Assembly: GCA_022843745.1 (NCBI GenBank)
Contig: JALHNB010000049.1
Coordinates: 1 to 53,074 of the forward strand
Direction: 5' to 3'
DNA length: 53,074 bases
DNA from: Anaerolineae bacterium
Lineage (GTDB): Bacteria > Chloroflexota > Anaerolineae > Aggregatilineales > Phototrophicaceae
Shown: positions 24,149 through 32,535 of the stretch, one piece after another
Layout of the letters: the number at the start of each line of letters is the position of its first letter
How positions within the stretch are numbered: the first letter of the stretch is position 1
Translations under genes and position numbers: made by a program
The notes under the pieces: model-generated
Seen by the model: only the letters and a program-made list of their open reading frames with translations
Database searches by the model: none
What the model was told of the DNA's origin: nothing

Positions 24149-25447
24149 ATGTTCAAACGGTATTTAGCCATTGGCGTAAGCGTACTTTTAATCGGTGTCA
24201 TTTTTGCGGCACAGGCGCAGGACGGCGAAACCATGACACAGCCCACGATTGATGCCGCCGTCGCCACGCTGATCGCGCAGACTCAGCAGCCTCTCGTCGT
24301 CACACAGACCATCCAGGCCGCGCTGGAACAGGCGCTCACCGCCACCGCGCAACCAGCATTACCCGAACCAACCGCCACACCGGAGTCATTTGATGTTGAA
24401 AATCTGACGCTCGGCGGGACAACCGAGCTTGACCTGATAGCTGGCCCAGGCAAATCAGGTGCTTATCTCGCGCCGGACGGCCAGCATTTCGCCGTGCTGG
24501 AAGCCAGCGGCCTGTGCATCTACGAGGGTGACCAGGAGCAGCTCTGCGTCGATCTTGAGCCGGTCCGCGCGCTGGATACCGAGTCAATTCGCTGGTCGCC
24601 GGACAGCCGTTACCTCGTATTAACCGAAGATTTTTATCTCTCATTTTCTGACCCCGACATCTGGTTGATCGACGCTGTTGAAGGCACGCTCACCGATCTG
24701 ACCGATGATGGGCCTAATAAAATCGACATCGGCAGTGATACCTGGCGTGACCTCGACCTGATGCCGAGCTGGACAGCCGATGGGCAGATCATTTTTCTGC
24801 GTTACAACCGTATTTCCGGCCTCGTGCAGTCGCCTGAGATTCACCAGATGGCGGTGGACGGCAGCGGCGATAGCCAAATCGGCACCATTGAAACCAACGA
24901 CAACCCGTTTTCCATTTTCACAATGGATGTGTGGCAGGATAAGCTGGTCTATATCTTCCTGGCACAGGATGATATACCGCAAAACGGCATCTGGATCAGC
25001 GACCTCAACGGCGAAAATGCGCGACAGATCAAACGATCCTCGCGGGAAACACCGATCAGTGCTGTCAAACTCTCGCCAGATGGTCAATATGCGCTGTTCA
25101 GAATCGAAACAACCATTAACCGCGCTGAATACACCGCAGACACCAGTTGGATGCGCGTGATCGAGATCGAAACTGGCGAAGAAATTCTGCTCGACTCCGA
25201 AAACTTTGTCGCCGGGGCGGGATGGTCGCCGCAGGGGTCAGCGCTGATTTATACGACTTACGATGGCAGGGAAAGTGGAAACGTTTTCCTCACCGATGCG
25301 CCTGGAAACGCCGGAACGCTGGTGCTTGAAGGGCGTTTCAATGTCGGGACGGGGCGGCTGCGGCAGTTTTTCCACTGGGGCGCGAATAACGTGATTCTGC
25401 TCTCAAAATCGCCGATGAGGGGCATTGTGTTGATGCGGCTTGAGTGA
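24149..25447 (+). CDS. secreted beta-propeller protein (tandem copy 2)
   Basis: 432 residues, ATG start with AAGGAG upstream, signal peptide (MFKRYLAIGVSVLLIGVIFA, then AQAQDG). It matches copy 1 almost residue by residue: the same DAAVATLIAQTQQP stalk, LDTESIRWSPDSRYLVLTED, VKLSPDGQYALFRIE, VAGAGWSPQGSALIY and a closing LLSKSPMRGIVLMRLE. Tandem duplication is clear at the DNA level. Divergence lies mostly on blade surfaces, as expected if ligand specificity changed. Confidence 0.85.
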   Translation: MFKRYLAIGVSVLLIGVIFAAQAQDGETMTQPTIDAAVATLIAQTQQPLVVTQTIQAALEQALTATAQPALPEPTATPESFDVENLTLGGTTELDLIAGPGKSGAYLAPDGQHFAVLEASGLCIYEGDQEQLCVDLEPVRALDTESIRWSPDSRYLVLTEDFYLSFSDPDIWLIDAVEGTLTDLTDDGPNKIDIGSDTWRDLDLMPSWTADGQIIFLRYNRISGLVQSPEIHQMAVDGSGDSQIGTIETNDNPFSIFTMDVWQDKLVYIFLAQDDIPQNGIWISDLNGENARQIKRSSRETPISAVKLSPDGQYALFRIETTINRAEYTADTSWMRVIEIETGEEILLDSENFVAGAGWSPQGSALIYTTYDGRESGNVFLTDAPGNAGTLVLEGRFNVGTGRLRQFFHWGANNVILLSKSPMRGIVLMRLE

Positions 25448-25463
25448 GGATTGGATATGGTCT

Positions 25464-25678
25464 GTCGGGGCGCAATAATGGTCCTTTGAGATTTAAATCG
25501 GATATTCGAGAGTCGCATTTGTAGGGGCGCAATAATGCGTTTGAACAAAATAAATCGGTAACGCATTTCGTAGGGGCACGATGCATCGTGCCCTTACACC
25601 CAATATTGACGACATTACCGAAATAAAAAGTTCAAGACCATTATTGCGCCCTTACGAAAACAACGTCCGATTTATTTT
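25464..25678. repeat. composite REP-type repeat cluster
   Basis: Contains palindrome GGGGCACGATGCATCGTGCC (25573-25592) inside GTAG...TTAC, a GTAGGGGCGC half-copy (25521) and an outer 16-bp perfect inverted repeat: GGGCGCAATAATGGTC (25468-25483) and GACCATTATTGCGCCC (25636-25651). Units of the type CGTAGGGGC...GTTTGAAC...AAATCGG recur in both orientations and also at 38856-39063. The gap of 281 bp between genes holds nothing else. Confidence 0.85.
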
Positions 25679-25728
25679 CTGAAAGCCCATAATTGCTATG
25701 TCCCGCAAATAAATTTTCGAGTACCTGA

Positions 25729-26025
25729 ATGCTTAAATTCCGCGCCTCCCAATGGCGTGCCGACGGCCTGCCAACGATTGACATCGAGCCGATTGACAAC
25801 GGCTTTTTCTTGCCGATGATGGTACACCTCATGCGCACCTATGAGTTCCCCCTACCCCAGATTATTGACCGGATCACCGGCTATTTTGCCGATTTCGAAA
25901 TTATGGGGGGTTACGCCACGCTCGATATTGATACTTACGATTTCTCCATCGCGTTCGCAACCATCAAGGTGCGCGATCGCGTATTAGCGGATTTGAACGC
26001 ATTGCCACCGGATTATTTCCAGTAA
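25729..26025 (+). CDS. hypothetical protein upstream of the PIN gene
   Basis: 98 residues: MLKFRASQWRADGLPTIDIE, then MVHLMRTYEFPLPQIIDRIT, GYATLDIDTYDFSIAFATIK and ALPPDYFQ. No family is recognised. Its 17-bp distance to the PIN gene suggests co-transcription. It has no signal peptide. The short beta-strand-like LDIDTYDFSIAF might belong to a small immunity- or antitoxin-like fold, but this cannot be stated. A weak ribosome site precedes the start. Confidence 0.6.
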   Translation: MLKFRASQWRADGLPTIDIEPIDNGFFLPMMVHLMRTYEFPLPQIIDRITGYFADFEIMGGYATLDIDTYDFSIAFATIKVRDRVLADLNALPPDYFQ

Positions 26026-26042
26026 TAAAGGAGCTAAATTTC

Positions 26043-26552
26043 ATGCAAGTAAAGCCTGTTTTTCTGCTTGATACAGGCCCGCTGAGTGTGTTATGTGGTT
26101 TTCCGCGTGATGGAATGGCTTATATTCATACAGTTTTATTGTATTCTGAGATTATGCTGCCGGATAATGTCGTTTCAGAAATTCAGGAGGCTCAAACGGG
26201 GAAAATTGCGCGTGTGGTGTCGCCACTGCTGAAAACAGGTGCGATCACATCAGCGACACCTGTGAATGACCCTCTAATTCTGGATCAAGCTTATAATAAC
26301 TTATTGGGGTTAGGAGAACGCGGCGCGATCAAAGCAGCTTTGGCAACTGGAATCTCAATGGTTCTCGACGATAAAGACGCTTTTATTGTTGCCTGCCGAT
26401 TTGGATTGCGCCCCATAGGTTTTCAGGACTTTATCATTCAGCTTAAAAGTAATCATGGAATGCCCAAATCAACTGCGGTAGAAATTGTGAATACGACATC
26501 TCGGCAGTATCCTGCTGCTTTTCTTACACATACTTTAAGTTTGCTGAGTTAA
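26043..26552 (+). CDS. PIN-domain protein (DUF3368-like), probable toxin
   Basis: 169 residues, AAGGAG upstream. VFLLDTGPLSVLC holds the first PIN aspartate; LPDNVVSEIQEA the conserved Glu; GLGERGAIKAALATG the central GERGAI motif of DUF3368 PINs; ISMVLDDKDAFIVACRFGL the paired Asp residues (metal site). PIN toxins are ribonucleases. The C-terminal extension (FQDFIIQLKSNHGMPKSTAV) is unusual and could contact the partner. A UPF0175-like gene follows 12 bp later, a frequent partner of DUF3368 PINs, although the order (toxin first) is the reverse of most. The AT-richness suggests transfer. Confidence 0.85.
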   Translation: MQVKPVFLLDTGPLSVLCGFPRDGMAYIHTVLLYSEIMLPDNVVSEIQEAQTGKIARVVSPLLKTGAITSATPVNDPLILDQAYNNLLGLGERGAIKAALATGISMVLDDKDAFIVACRFGLRPIGFQDFIIQLKSNHGMPKSTAVEIVNTTSRQYPAAFLTHTLSLLS

Positions 26553-26564
26553 GAGGATATTCGT

Positions 26565-26813
26565 ATGCTTACCAAACAAACCGTCGCTGCCTATGAATTG
26601 TTTGTGCCTATCCACGCAGATTACACAGGAAAAACGCTTGTTCAGGTAAAATCTGAAATCAGTCCAGAACAATTTGAAGTACAAATACGCGAATTACACC
26701 AGCGGTATACTGCTGGTGAGTTTTCAATTGGGCGGTTTACCGAGTTAATTGGCGTTCCTCATTGGGAACTCTGGGAGATTTTGGAATCGCTTGGGCTGCC
26801 TGTCCATAATTAA
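26565..26813 (+). CDS. UPF0175-like small protein, probable antitoxin
   Basis: 82 residues, GAGGATATTCGT before ATG. The C-terminal half FSIGRFTELIGVPHWELWEI followed by LESLGLPVHN is close to the UPF0175 signature (a helix-turn-helix-like GxLAELxGLxxWE...GIPVHY). UPF0175 proteins commonly accompany DUF3368 PIN toxins. Start spacing and co-transcription with the PIN gene support this. The N-terminal 35 residues (ELFVPIHADYTGKTLVQVKS) are unusual for the family and could be a second domain. DNA-binding autoregulation is likely but not shown. Confidence 0.75.
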   Translation: MLTKQTVAAYELFVPIHADYTGKTLVQVKSEISPEQFEVQIRELHQRYTAGEFSIGRFTELIGVPHWELWEILESLGLPVHN

Positions 26814-26837
26814 TCAACCACGAGAAGGAATAACATC

Positions 26838-28259
26838 ATGAGCAAGCTGGACTGCATTTGTAAAATTCCGATGCTGCAAAATTTTATGGACGGCATTTCC
26901 GCCGAGGAGCAGGAGCGTTTTCTCGATCAGGTCGAGGAAGTTGATCTGGCTGCCGATGAAGACCTGTTCTGCGAAGGCGAGGAGCCACAGGGACTCTACG
27001 CGCTGGTGGACGGCGAGTATCAGGTGACAAAAATGATCGGCGGTCAATCCGTCGTGCTGGCAACCGAACGACCCGGCGCGTTCGTCGGCGAAATTTCCAT
27101 GCTCACTGGCGTACCGCATACCGCCACCGCCCGCGCGACCATGCCCAGCCATTTTCTGAAATTTGACGCAGCGATGTTTTCCCAGATGAAGGGCAACCCC
27201 ATCGTCCGCGCCATTATCAAGGCCATGATTGATCGCCTGCGCGACACCGAAGTAACCGTCCAGCAGCACGAAAAATTATCGGCACTGGGGCGGCTTTCGG
27301 CGGGGCTGGCACATGAACTGAATAATCCGGCTTCGGCGAGTCTCCGCGCATCACGTCAGATGCCGGAAACCGTCGGCAGCCTGCAAGGTCTGGCGCTGAA
27401 AATTCACAAGCTGCGCCTCAATTCCGAGCAGATCGACTTTCTCGGCGAATATGGCAACCTGCTGATCGGACGCGCGATGCAGCCTCAGCTTTTGAGTCCC
27501 CTCGAACAGAGTGACCGCGAGGATGCCGTTGCCGACTGGATCGACACCGAAAGCGCCAGCGATGGCATTGATGACGGCTGGAAATTCGCGGCAACACTGG
27601 TCGAAAGCGGTGTGACTGTCGATGAACTGAAAATGGTCAAGGAGAAATTGGGCAGCGACAGCTTGCCGGACGCGATGGCCTGGCTGGACAGCGTGCTGAC
27701 CCTGACGAGCCTGATGCGCATCGTCGAGCAGAGTTCGCAGCGCATTTCCGAGCTGGTGAAAGCCGTCAAGGATTACACCTACATGGATCAATCGCCCGTG
27801 CAGGAGGTTGATATTCGCACAGGCATCGAAAACACACTGATTATCCTGGCGCACAAGCTGAAAAATTTCGCGATTGTTCGCGATTTCGCACCTGATCTGC
27901 CGAAAATCACGGTTCATGGCAGCGAGTTGAATCAGGTATGGACGAACCTGATCGACAACGCCATCGACGCGCTGGAAGAACACCCGCCGAAAGACGCAAA
28001 GCCGACGATCACGATCCGCACGAGCTTTGACAACGACATGATTAAAGTGCAGATCATCGATAACGGCCCTGGCATCCCCGAAGATGTACAGTCGCGCGTC
28101 TTTGAGCCGTTTTTCACGACCAAACCCGTCGGCAAAGGTACGGGTCTCGGCCTCGACATCGCCCACAAGATCATCACCCAGCACAAGGGTAATATCCAGT
28201 TGTACTCGAAGCCGGGGGAGACGTGTTTCCAGATTTGGCTGCCGGTGGGTGAGGCGTAG
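26838..28259 (+). CDS. cyclic-nucleotide-binding-domain histidine kinase
   Basis: 473 residues, soluble, AAGGA upstream. Residues 1-130 are a cNMP-binding (CRP-like) fold: EEVDLAADEDLFCEGEEPQG, DGEYQVTKM, RPGAFVGEISMLTGVPHTAT. A helical linker leads to ALGRLSAGLAHELNNPASA with phospho-acceptor His159. The ATPase part has the N box LIDNAIDALEEHP, G1 IIDNGPGIPEDV, F box FEPFFTTKPVGKG and GTGLGLDIAHKI. The layout matches NtrB-like soluble kinases with a CRP-type sensor. No response regulator is nearby. It may sense cAMP-like or other small ligands. Confidence 0.93.
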   Translation: MSKLDCICKIPMLQNFMDGISAEEQERFLDQVEEVDLAADEDLFCEGEEPQGLYALVDGEYQVTKMIGGQSVVLATERPGAFVGEISMLTGVPHTATARATMPSHFLKFDAAMFSQMKGNPIVRAIIKAMIDRLRDTEVTVQQHEKLSALGRLSAGLAHELNNPASASLRASRQMPETVGSLQGLALKIHKLRLNSEQIDFLGEYGNLLIGRAMQPQLLSPLEQSDREDAVADWIDTESASDGIDDGWKFAATLVESGVTVDELKMVKEKLGSDSLPDAMAWLDSVLTLTSLMRIVEQSSQRISELVKAVKDYTYMDQSPVQEVDIRTGIENTLIILAHKLKNFAIVRDFAPDLPKITVHGSELNQVWTNLIDNAIDALEEHPPKDAKPTITIRTSFDNDMIKVQIIDNGPGIPEDVQSRVFEPFFTTKPVGKGTGLGLDIAHKIITQHKGNIQLYSKPGETCFQIWLPVGEA

Positions 28260-28429
28260 CGGTCAGAACCCCTCCCCCGACCCCTCCCCACTTCGCAGGC
28301 TCGTAGAGAGGTGAGAGTCCAATGGTACAGGGTTGGCTTCTGCTTGACGTCTGAGGTAAGCCGACTCTTCAAGTCCCTCTCCATGAACGAAGTGAAATGG
28401 GGAGGGATTTAGGGAGGGGTTCTGACCGC
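28259..28429. repeat. MITE-like element with 18-bp terminal inverted repeats
   Basis: GCGGTCAGAACCCCTCCC at 28259-28276 is perfectly inverted at 28412-28429. Inside are nested imperfect repeats CCCTCCCCACTTCG and GTGAAATGGGGAGGG. The whole 171 bp could fold into one long hairpin. A related element (without the outer terminal repeat) lies at 49922-50034. Confidence 0.75.
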
Positions 28430-28479
28430 ACACCCGTGCTATACTATCAACATACTGAGCGCATCCGAAACAAAATATC

Positions 28480-31400
28480 ATGACCCAATATGAACAGCCG
28501 TCCTTAAGTGCTAACAGCGCCAAACCCTTTAATAACAGCCTGTTTGCCGACCACTATTTGCTGAATATCATGCCTGCCCTGCCAGAATGGAGCGCACTCG
28601 ACGGTCAGCGCTGCTTTGAGCAGATCAAGGAATTACGCGCGAAAATTCATCCCGATACACTGGACGAAGCGCAGCTTGAAGAACAGTGGGTGCAGCCGAT
28701 TTTTCGCCTGTTGGGTTTGCATTACGCGGTGCAGGTCAAAATTCGCTATCGTGACCAGGGACACCGCAGGCCGGATTACGTGTTCGTCACCAGCGAAACC
28801 GAAGCCCACGCCATGACCAGCCAAATCTACGAGCCGCACCAGATCGCCCATGTGCTGGCGGTGGGTGATGCCAAACGCTGGGGGTCAAAACTCGACCAAT
28901 CCACGCCGGGGCAGCGCAACCCAAGCCAGCAGATTGACGAATATCTGCGTTACAGCGAACGTCCCTGGGGCATTCTGACCGATGGGCGCATCTGGCGACT
29001 GTATCACCGTGACACCAGCAAATACAACACCTATTACGCGGTTGACCTCGATAGTTTACTGGATGGCAGCCTGGAAAATTTCGGCTACTTTTACGCCTTC
29101 TTCCGGCTGGAAGCCTTCACCGCAGGCTGGCTTAACCGTGTGCTGGAAGGCAGCGAACGCTTCGCTGAAAGATTGAGCGACACGCTGGAAGGCGAAGTTT
29201 TTGACGCGCTGGAACTGATCGCGCAAGGCTTCCTCGATTACCGCCGCAACCGCCTGACACCCGCCGATTTACGCCAGATTTACGAACAAAGCCTCGTCCT
29301 GCTCTACCGCCTGCTCTTTACTTTTTATGCCGAAAGCCACGAAGTTCTGCCCGCCGATAATGAGCGCTATCGCAGCCTCATCAGCATCGAATCGATCAAA
29401 AAAGAGATCGCCCATAATCTGCACTTTAACAAAGCTTTCAGCCGCGACATCGGTCACTACTACACCCGTCTGGCAGACTTGTTTTTTGCCATCGACTCCG
29501 GCAACCGCGATTACGACGTGCCGCCCTACAACGGACGGCTGTTTTCCGACACCGAACACCCTTTTCTGGCGGATAACAAGATTGGCGACATCTATCTCGC
29601 CCCGGCGCTGGACAAGCTGGCGCGGGTGGACGACAACGGCAAGCGCGTTTTTGTCGATTACCGCGATCTGGACGTGCGTCACCTGGGCAGTATTTACGAA
29701 AAACTGCTGGAATATGAACTCGATATTGCCCGCGAACCGCTGACGACAAAAGGTAAAGAGGAACGCTATGCCCCGGCGAAGGAAGGCGATTCGATTGTCA
29801 AAAATGTGGGCGAAGTTTACCTGCGCACCGGGAATAACGAGCGCAAAGTCACCGGCAGTTACTACACGCCGGATTACATCGTGCGCTTTATCGTCGAAAA
29901 GACGCTCGAACCGCTGCTGACGGCAATTACCGCGCGATATGCCGACCCCGATGCCGAAGGTCACTGGCAGGTGCGCGATGGCGAGTCGCTGGTGCGCGAC
30001 GTGCTGGCGCTCAATATCCTCGACCCCGCCACAGGCAGCGGTCATTTCGTGGTGGACGCGACGGCCTATATCGCCGAGTGGCTGCGCGGCCTGGGGATGC
30101 GCCCCGCCGACCTGGGCGACGAGGACGAACTGATCTACTGGAAACGGCAGGTGGCAAGCGCCTGCATCTACGCGATAGACATCAACCCGCTGGCGGTGGA
30201 ACTGGCGAAATTGAGCATGTGGCTGACCACGCTGGCGAAGGGCAAGCCGCTTTCATTCCTCGACCATCACATCCGCGTCGGCAACAGCCTCGTCGGGACG
30301 AAAATGAGCGCGATTGACGACACCGCCGTCGCCGTCAAAGAGGAAGAAAAACGCCGCAAAATTGCCGAAAAGAAGCAAAAAAGAGAAGCTGCCGGACAAG
30401 CCCCCATGTTCAGCGATGCCGATTTTAACGCAGGCGTGGGTTTCGCGGTGCAGCAGATGAGCGCCATCGAAAACACCATCGCCGACGACGTGAGCGACGT
30501 GAAAAAGCAGGAGCAGCTTTACGCCGACCTGACCAAACGCCTGAGCAACTGGAAACAGGCCGCCGATGTGTGGACAGCGCGTTATTTCGGCCTGGAACTG
30601 ACAGCGGACGAGTGGAAAACCGTGCGCGAGATGACCGCCAGCGGCACGATTTCGCCAGCCGTACAGAAAATTGTCGATCAGGCCACGCGCATCGCCGATG
30701 CGCAAAAATTCTTCCATTGGGAACTCGCCTTCCCGGAGATTTTTTACGACGCGGACGGTCAACCGAAAGCCACTCCCGGCTTTGATGTCATCGTCGGCAA
30801 CCCGCCCTATGTGCGGCAGGAGCGCATCCAGCCGATCAAGCCATTTTTGCAGTCGCATTATGACGTTTACAGCGGCACAGCCGACTTATTTTTGTACTTT
30901 TACGAGCAGGGAATCCGCTTTCTGAAGCCGGAACACCGCCTGGGCTACATCACCAGCGGCACATATATGAACAGCAACAGCGCCAAACCCTTCCGCCAGT
31001 ACATCCACGACAGCACCGGATTGGAATGGGTCGCAAATTTTGGCGAGAACCAGCCGTTCCGGGGCGCGGAGATGGTCTACCCGACGATTGCCGTCATGCG
31101 CGGCGGCAAGCCTAAAGAGACCTTCCGCAACCTGTTTATCGAGGGCAACGTGCCGTATGCGCAGTTGGGCGATGCGGTGAAAAATGCCGATTGGGTAGAC
31201 AGCCTGAGCGAAGCAACGAGCATGGAAGAATGGCGCTTCCAAGCAGCAGAATTGACTCGACTACAGCAGAAAATCGTTAAAGATAAGCCGATTCTTGAAA
31301 AAGTCTTTGATAATCGTGTGTATCGTGGCATTACGACAGGACTCAATGAAGCGTTTGTGATCGACGGAAAAATCCGGCAACAACTTGTAGATAAAGATGC

Positions 31401-32289
31401 TCGAAGCGCGGAGATTATCAAGCCGCTTAGAGAAGGCAAAGACTATCGCCCTTGGTATCAAATTGATAGCGGAATGTATTTGGTATGGAGTTATCAGGGT
31501 GTAGATATTGATCTTTATCCTGCGGTAAAGACTCACTTATCACAATATCAAGATGCTTTGAGCAAGAGATGGGAAGCAAGCCGCAATGAAATTAAATGGT
31601 TTGAATTGCGACCCTGTGAATATTATGGCGAGTTTGAGCAACCTAAGATTTATTGGGCAGAAATATCTAAACTACCTCGTTATTCAAGGGATGAAAATGG
31701 TTTGTTCTCTACGAATAAAGGGCATATGGTTGTATCGGATAAATACTGGCTTTTAGCTCTATTAAATTCGCGGGTATTGTGGTTTGCCCTTTCACAGATT
31801 TGTGTACCATTACGACTCCGCGCTGGACTCTGGCAATACCAGACAACACAACAATTTGTACGCCGCCTCCCTATCCCCACCCTCACCGCCGATCAGGAAT
31901 CGAGTCTCGCCGCCATCGCCGAGGAAACCACCTCGCTTGCCCGTGAACGTTACCAACTGCACGAGGACATGCGGAGCGATATTCGCGCTCGGCTGCGGGG
32001 CGGGGAGATCAACTCGCGGGTGGCGCTGTACCGCTGGTGGGAACTGCCCGATGAGCAAGCCCTCAGCGACGAGGCCAAACGCCTGTGGGGGCGCGAAATT
32101 CCGCTTGGCGCGCTCGGCGAATGGCGCAAGCACCTGAACATGTACAAGGGTACGCACAACACCCTGACGGCGCAGATCGTCGCCCTCGAAACCCGCCTGA
32201 ACGCGATTGTCTACGATGCGTTCAGCCTGGATGCCGCCGAGCGCGACCTGATCGAGCGCACCACGAAGTATCCGTATGGCGAGGTGTAA
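28480..32289 (+). CDS. type IIG-like restriction-modification enzyme (Eco57I-type)
   Basis: 1269 residues. The N-terminal nuclease: RRPDYVFVTSETEA (Asp99) and VLAVGDAKRW (Asp130, Lys132) form a PD-(D/E)XK set. The middle has HLGSIYEKLLEYEL and a TGSYYTPDYIVRFIVEKTLE lead-in. Methyltransferase motif I is NILDPATGSGHFVVDA near 512-520, and motif IV is VGNPPYVRQE near 772, the adenine-N6 type. Residues about 920-1127 are a TaqI-like C-terminal target-recognition domain. The tail is helical. One protein both cuts and methylates. The recognition region is markedly AT-richer than the rest (60-base samples: 35 percent GC at 31501 against 75 percent at 30061), a sign of domain exchange. Confidence 0.92.
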   Translation: MTQYEQPSLSANSAKPFNNSLFADHYLLNIMPALPEWSALDGQRCFEQIKELRAKIHPDTLDEAQLEEQWVQPIFRLLGLHYAVQVKIRYRDQGHRRPDYVFVTSETEAHAMTSQIYEPHQIAHVLAVGDAKRWGSKLDQSTPGQRNPSQQIDEYLRYSERPWGILTDGRIWRLYHRDTSKYNTYYAVDLDSLLDGSLENFGYFYAFFRLEAFTAGWLNRVLEGSERFAERLSDTLEGEVFDALELIAQGFLDYRRNRLTPADLRQIYEQSLVLLYRLLFTFYAESHEVLPADNERYRSLISIESIKKEIAHNLHFNKAFSRDIGHYYTRLADLFFAIDSGNRDYDVPPYNGRLFSDTEHPFLADNKIGDIYLAPALDKLARVDDNGKRVFVDYRDLDVRHLGSIYEKLLEYELDIAREPLTTKGKEERYAPAKEGDSIVKNVGEVYLRTGNNERKVTGSYYTPDYIVRFIVEKTLEPLLTAITARYADPDAEGHWQVRDGESLVRDVLALNILDPATGSGHFVVDATAYIAEWLRGLGMRPADLGDEDELIYWKRQVASACIYAIDINPLAVELAKLSMWLTTLAKGKPLSFLDHHIRVGNSLVGTKMSAIDDTAVAVKEEEKRRKIAEKKQKREAAGQAPMFSDADFNAGVGFAVQQMSAIENTIADDVSDVKKQEQLYADLTKRLSNWKQAADVWTARYFGLELTADEWKTVREMTASGTISPAVQKIVDQATRIADAQKFFHWELAFPEIFYDADGQPKATPGFDVIVGNPPYVRQERIQPIKPFLQSHYDVYSGTADLFLYFYEQGIRFLKPEHRLGYITSGTYMNSNSAKPFRQYIHDSTGLEWVANFGENQPFRGAEMVYPTIAVMRGGKPKETFRNLFIEGNVPYAQLGDAVKNADWVDSLSEATSMEEWRFQAAELTRLQQKIVKDKPILEKVFDNRVYRGITTGLNEAFVIDGKIRQQLVDKDARSAEIIKPLREGKDYRPWYQIDSGMYLVWSYQGVDIDLYPAVKTHLSQYQDALSKRWEASRNEIKWFELRPCEYYGEFEQPKIYWAEISKLPRYSRDENGLFSTNKGHMVVSDKYWLLALLNSRVLWFALSQICVPLRLRAGLWQYQTTQQFVRRLPIPTLTADQESSLAAIAEETTSLARERYQLHEDMRSDIRARLRGGEINSRVALYRWWELPDEQALSDEAKRLWGREIPLGALGEWRKHLNMYKGTHNTLTAQIVALETRLNAIVYDAFSLDAAERDLIERTTKYPYGEV

Positions 32290-32294
32290 AAAAC

Positions 32295-32387
32295 CTCTCC
32301 CCCTTCCCCTCCCCTTGCAAGTGGAGGGGCTAGGGGTGGGGTTGTCGACGAGGGAGCGGCTAGGGGTGGGGTTGACGACGAGGGGGC
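32295..32387. repeat. C-rich repeat plus 30-bp tandem duplication
   Basis: After a C-rich/G-rich hairpin (CCCCTCCCCTTGCAAGTGG AGGGG), a 30-bp unit beginning GGCTAGGGGTGGGGTTG occurs twice (32328-32357 and 32358-32387, one internal difference plus end variation). It belongs to the family of dispersed C-rich elements. The 246-bp gap before the oxidoreductase holds nothing else. Confidence 0.7.
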
Positions 32388-32535
32388 AGGTGCCAGACGA
32401 TGATAGAATACAAACAAATTCACGATCTGGATTTTTGACGTACCCAACCAGAATAGACTCTACCTGCACCGTGAAGTATCTTTATTGGGAAAATTTCAGC
32501 ACCACATTATTCGATTTGAGAAAGGGTTTACCGCC

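Noticed and set aside
27351-28184. 277-residue reverse-strand frame
   Set aside because: Antisense to the CRP-type kinase ATPase region.
28480-32289. BREX PglX methyltransferase
   Set aside because: No other BREX genes are nearby and an N-terminal PD-(D/E)XK site is present, so a type IIG enzyme is the better call.
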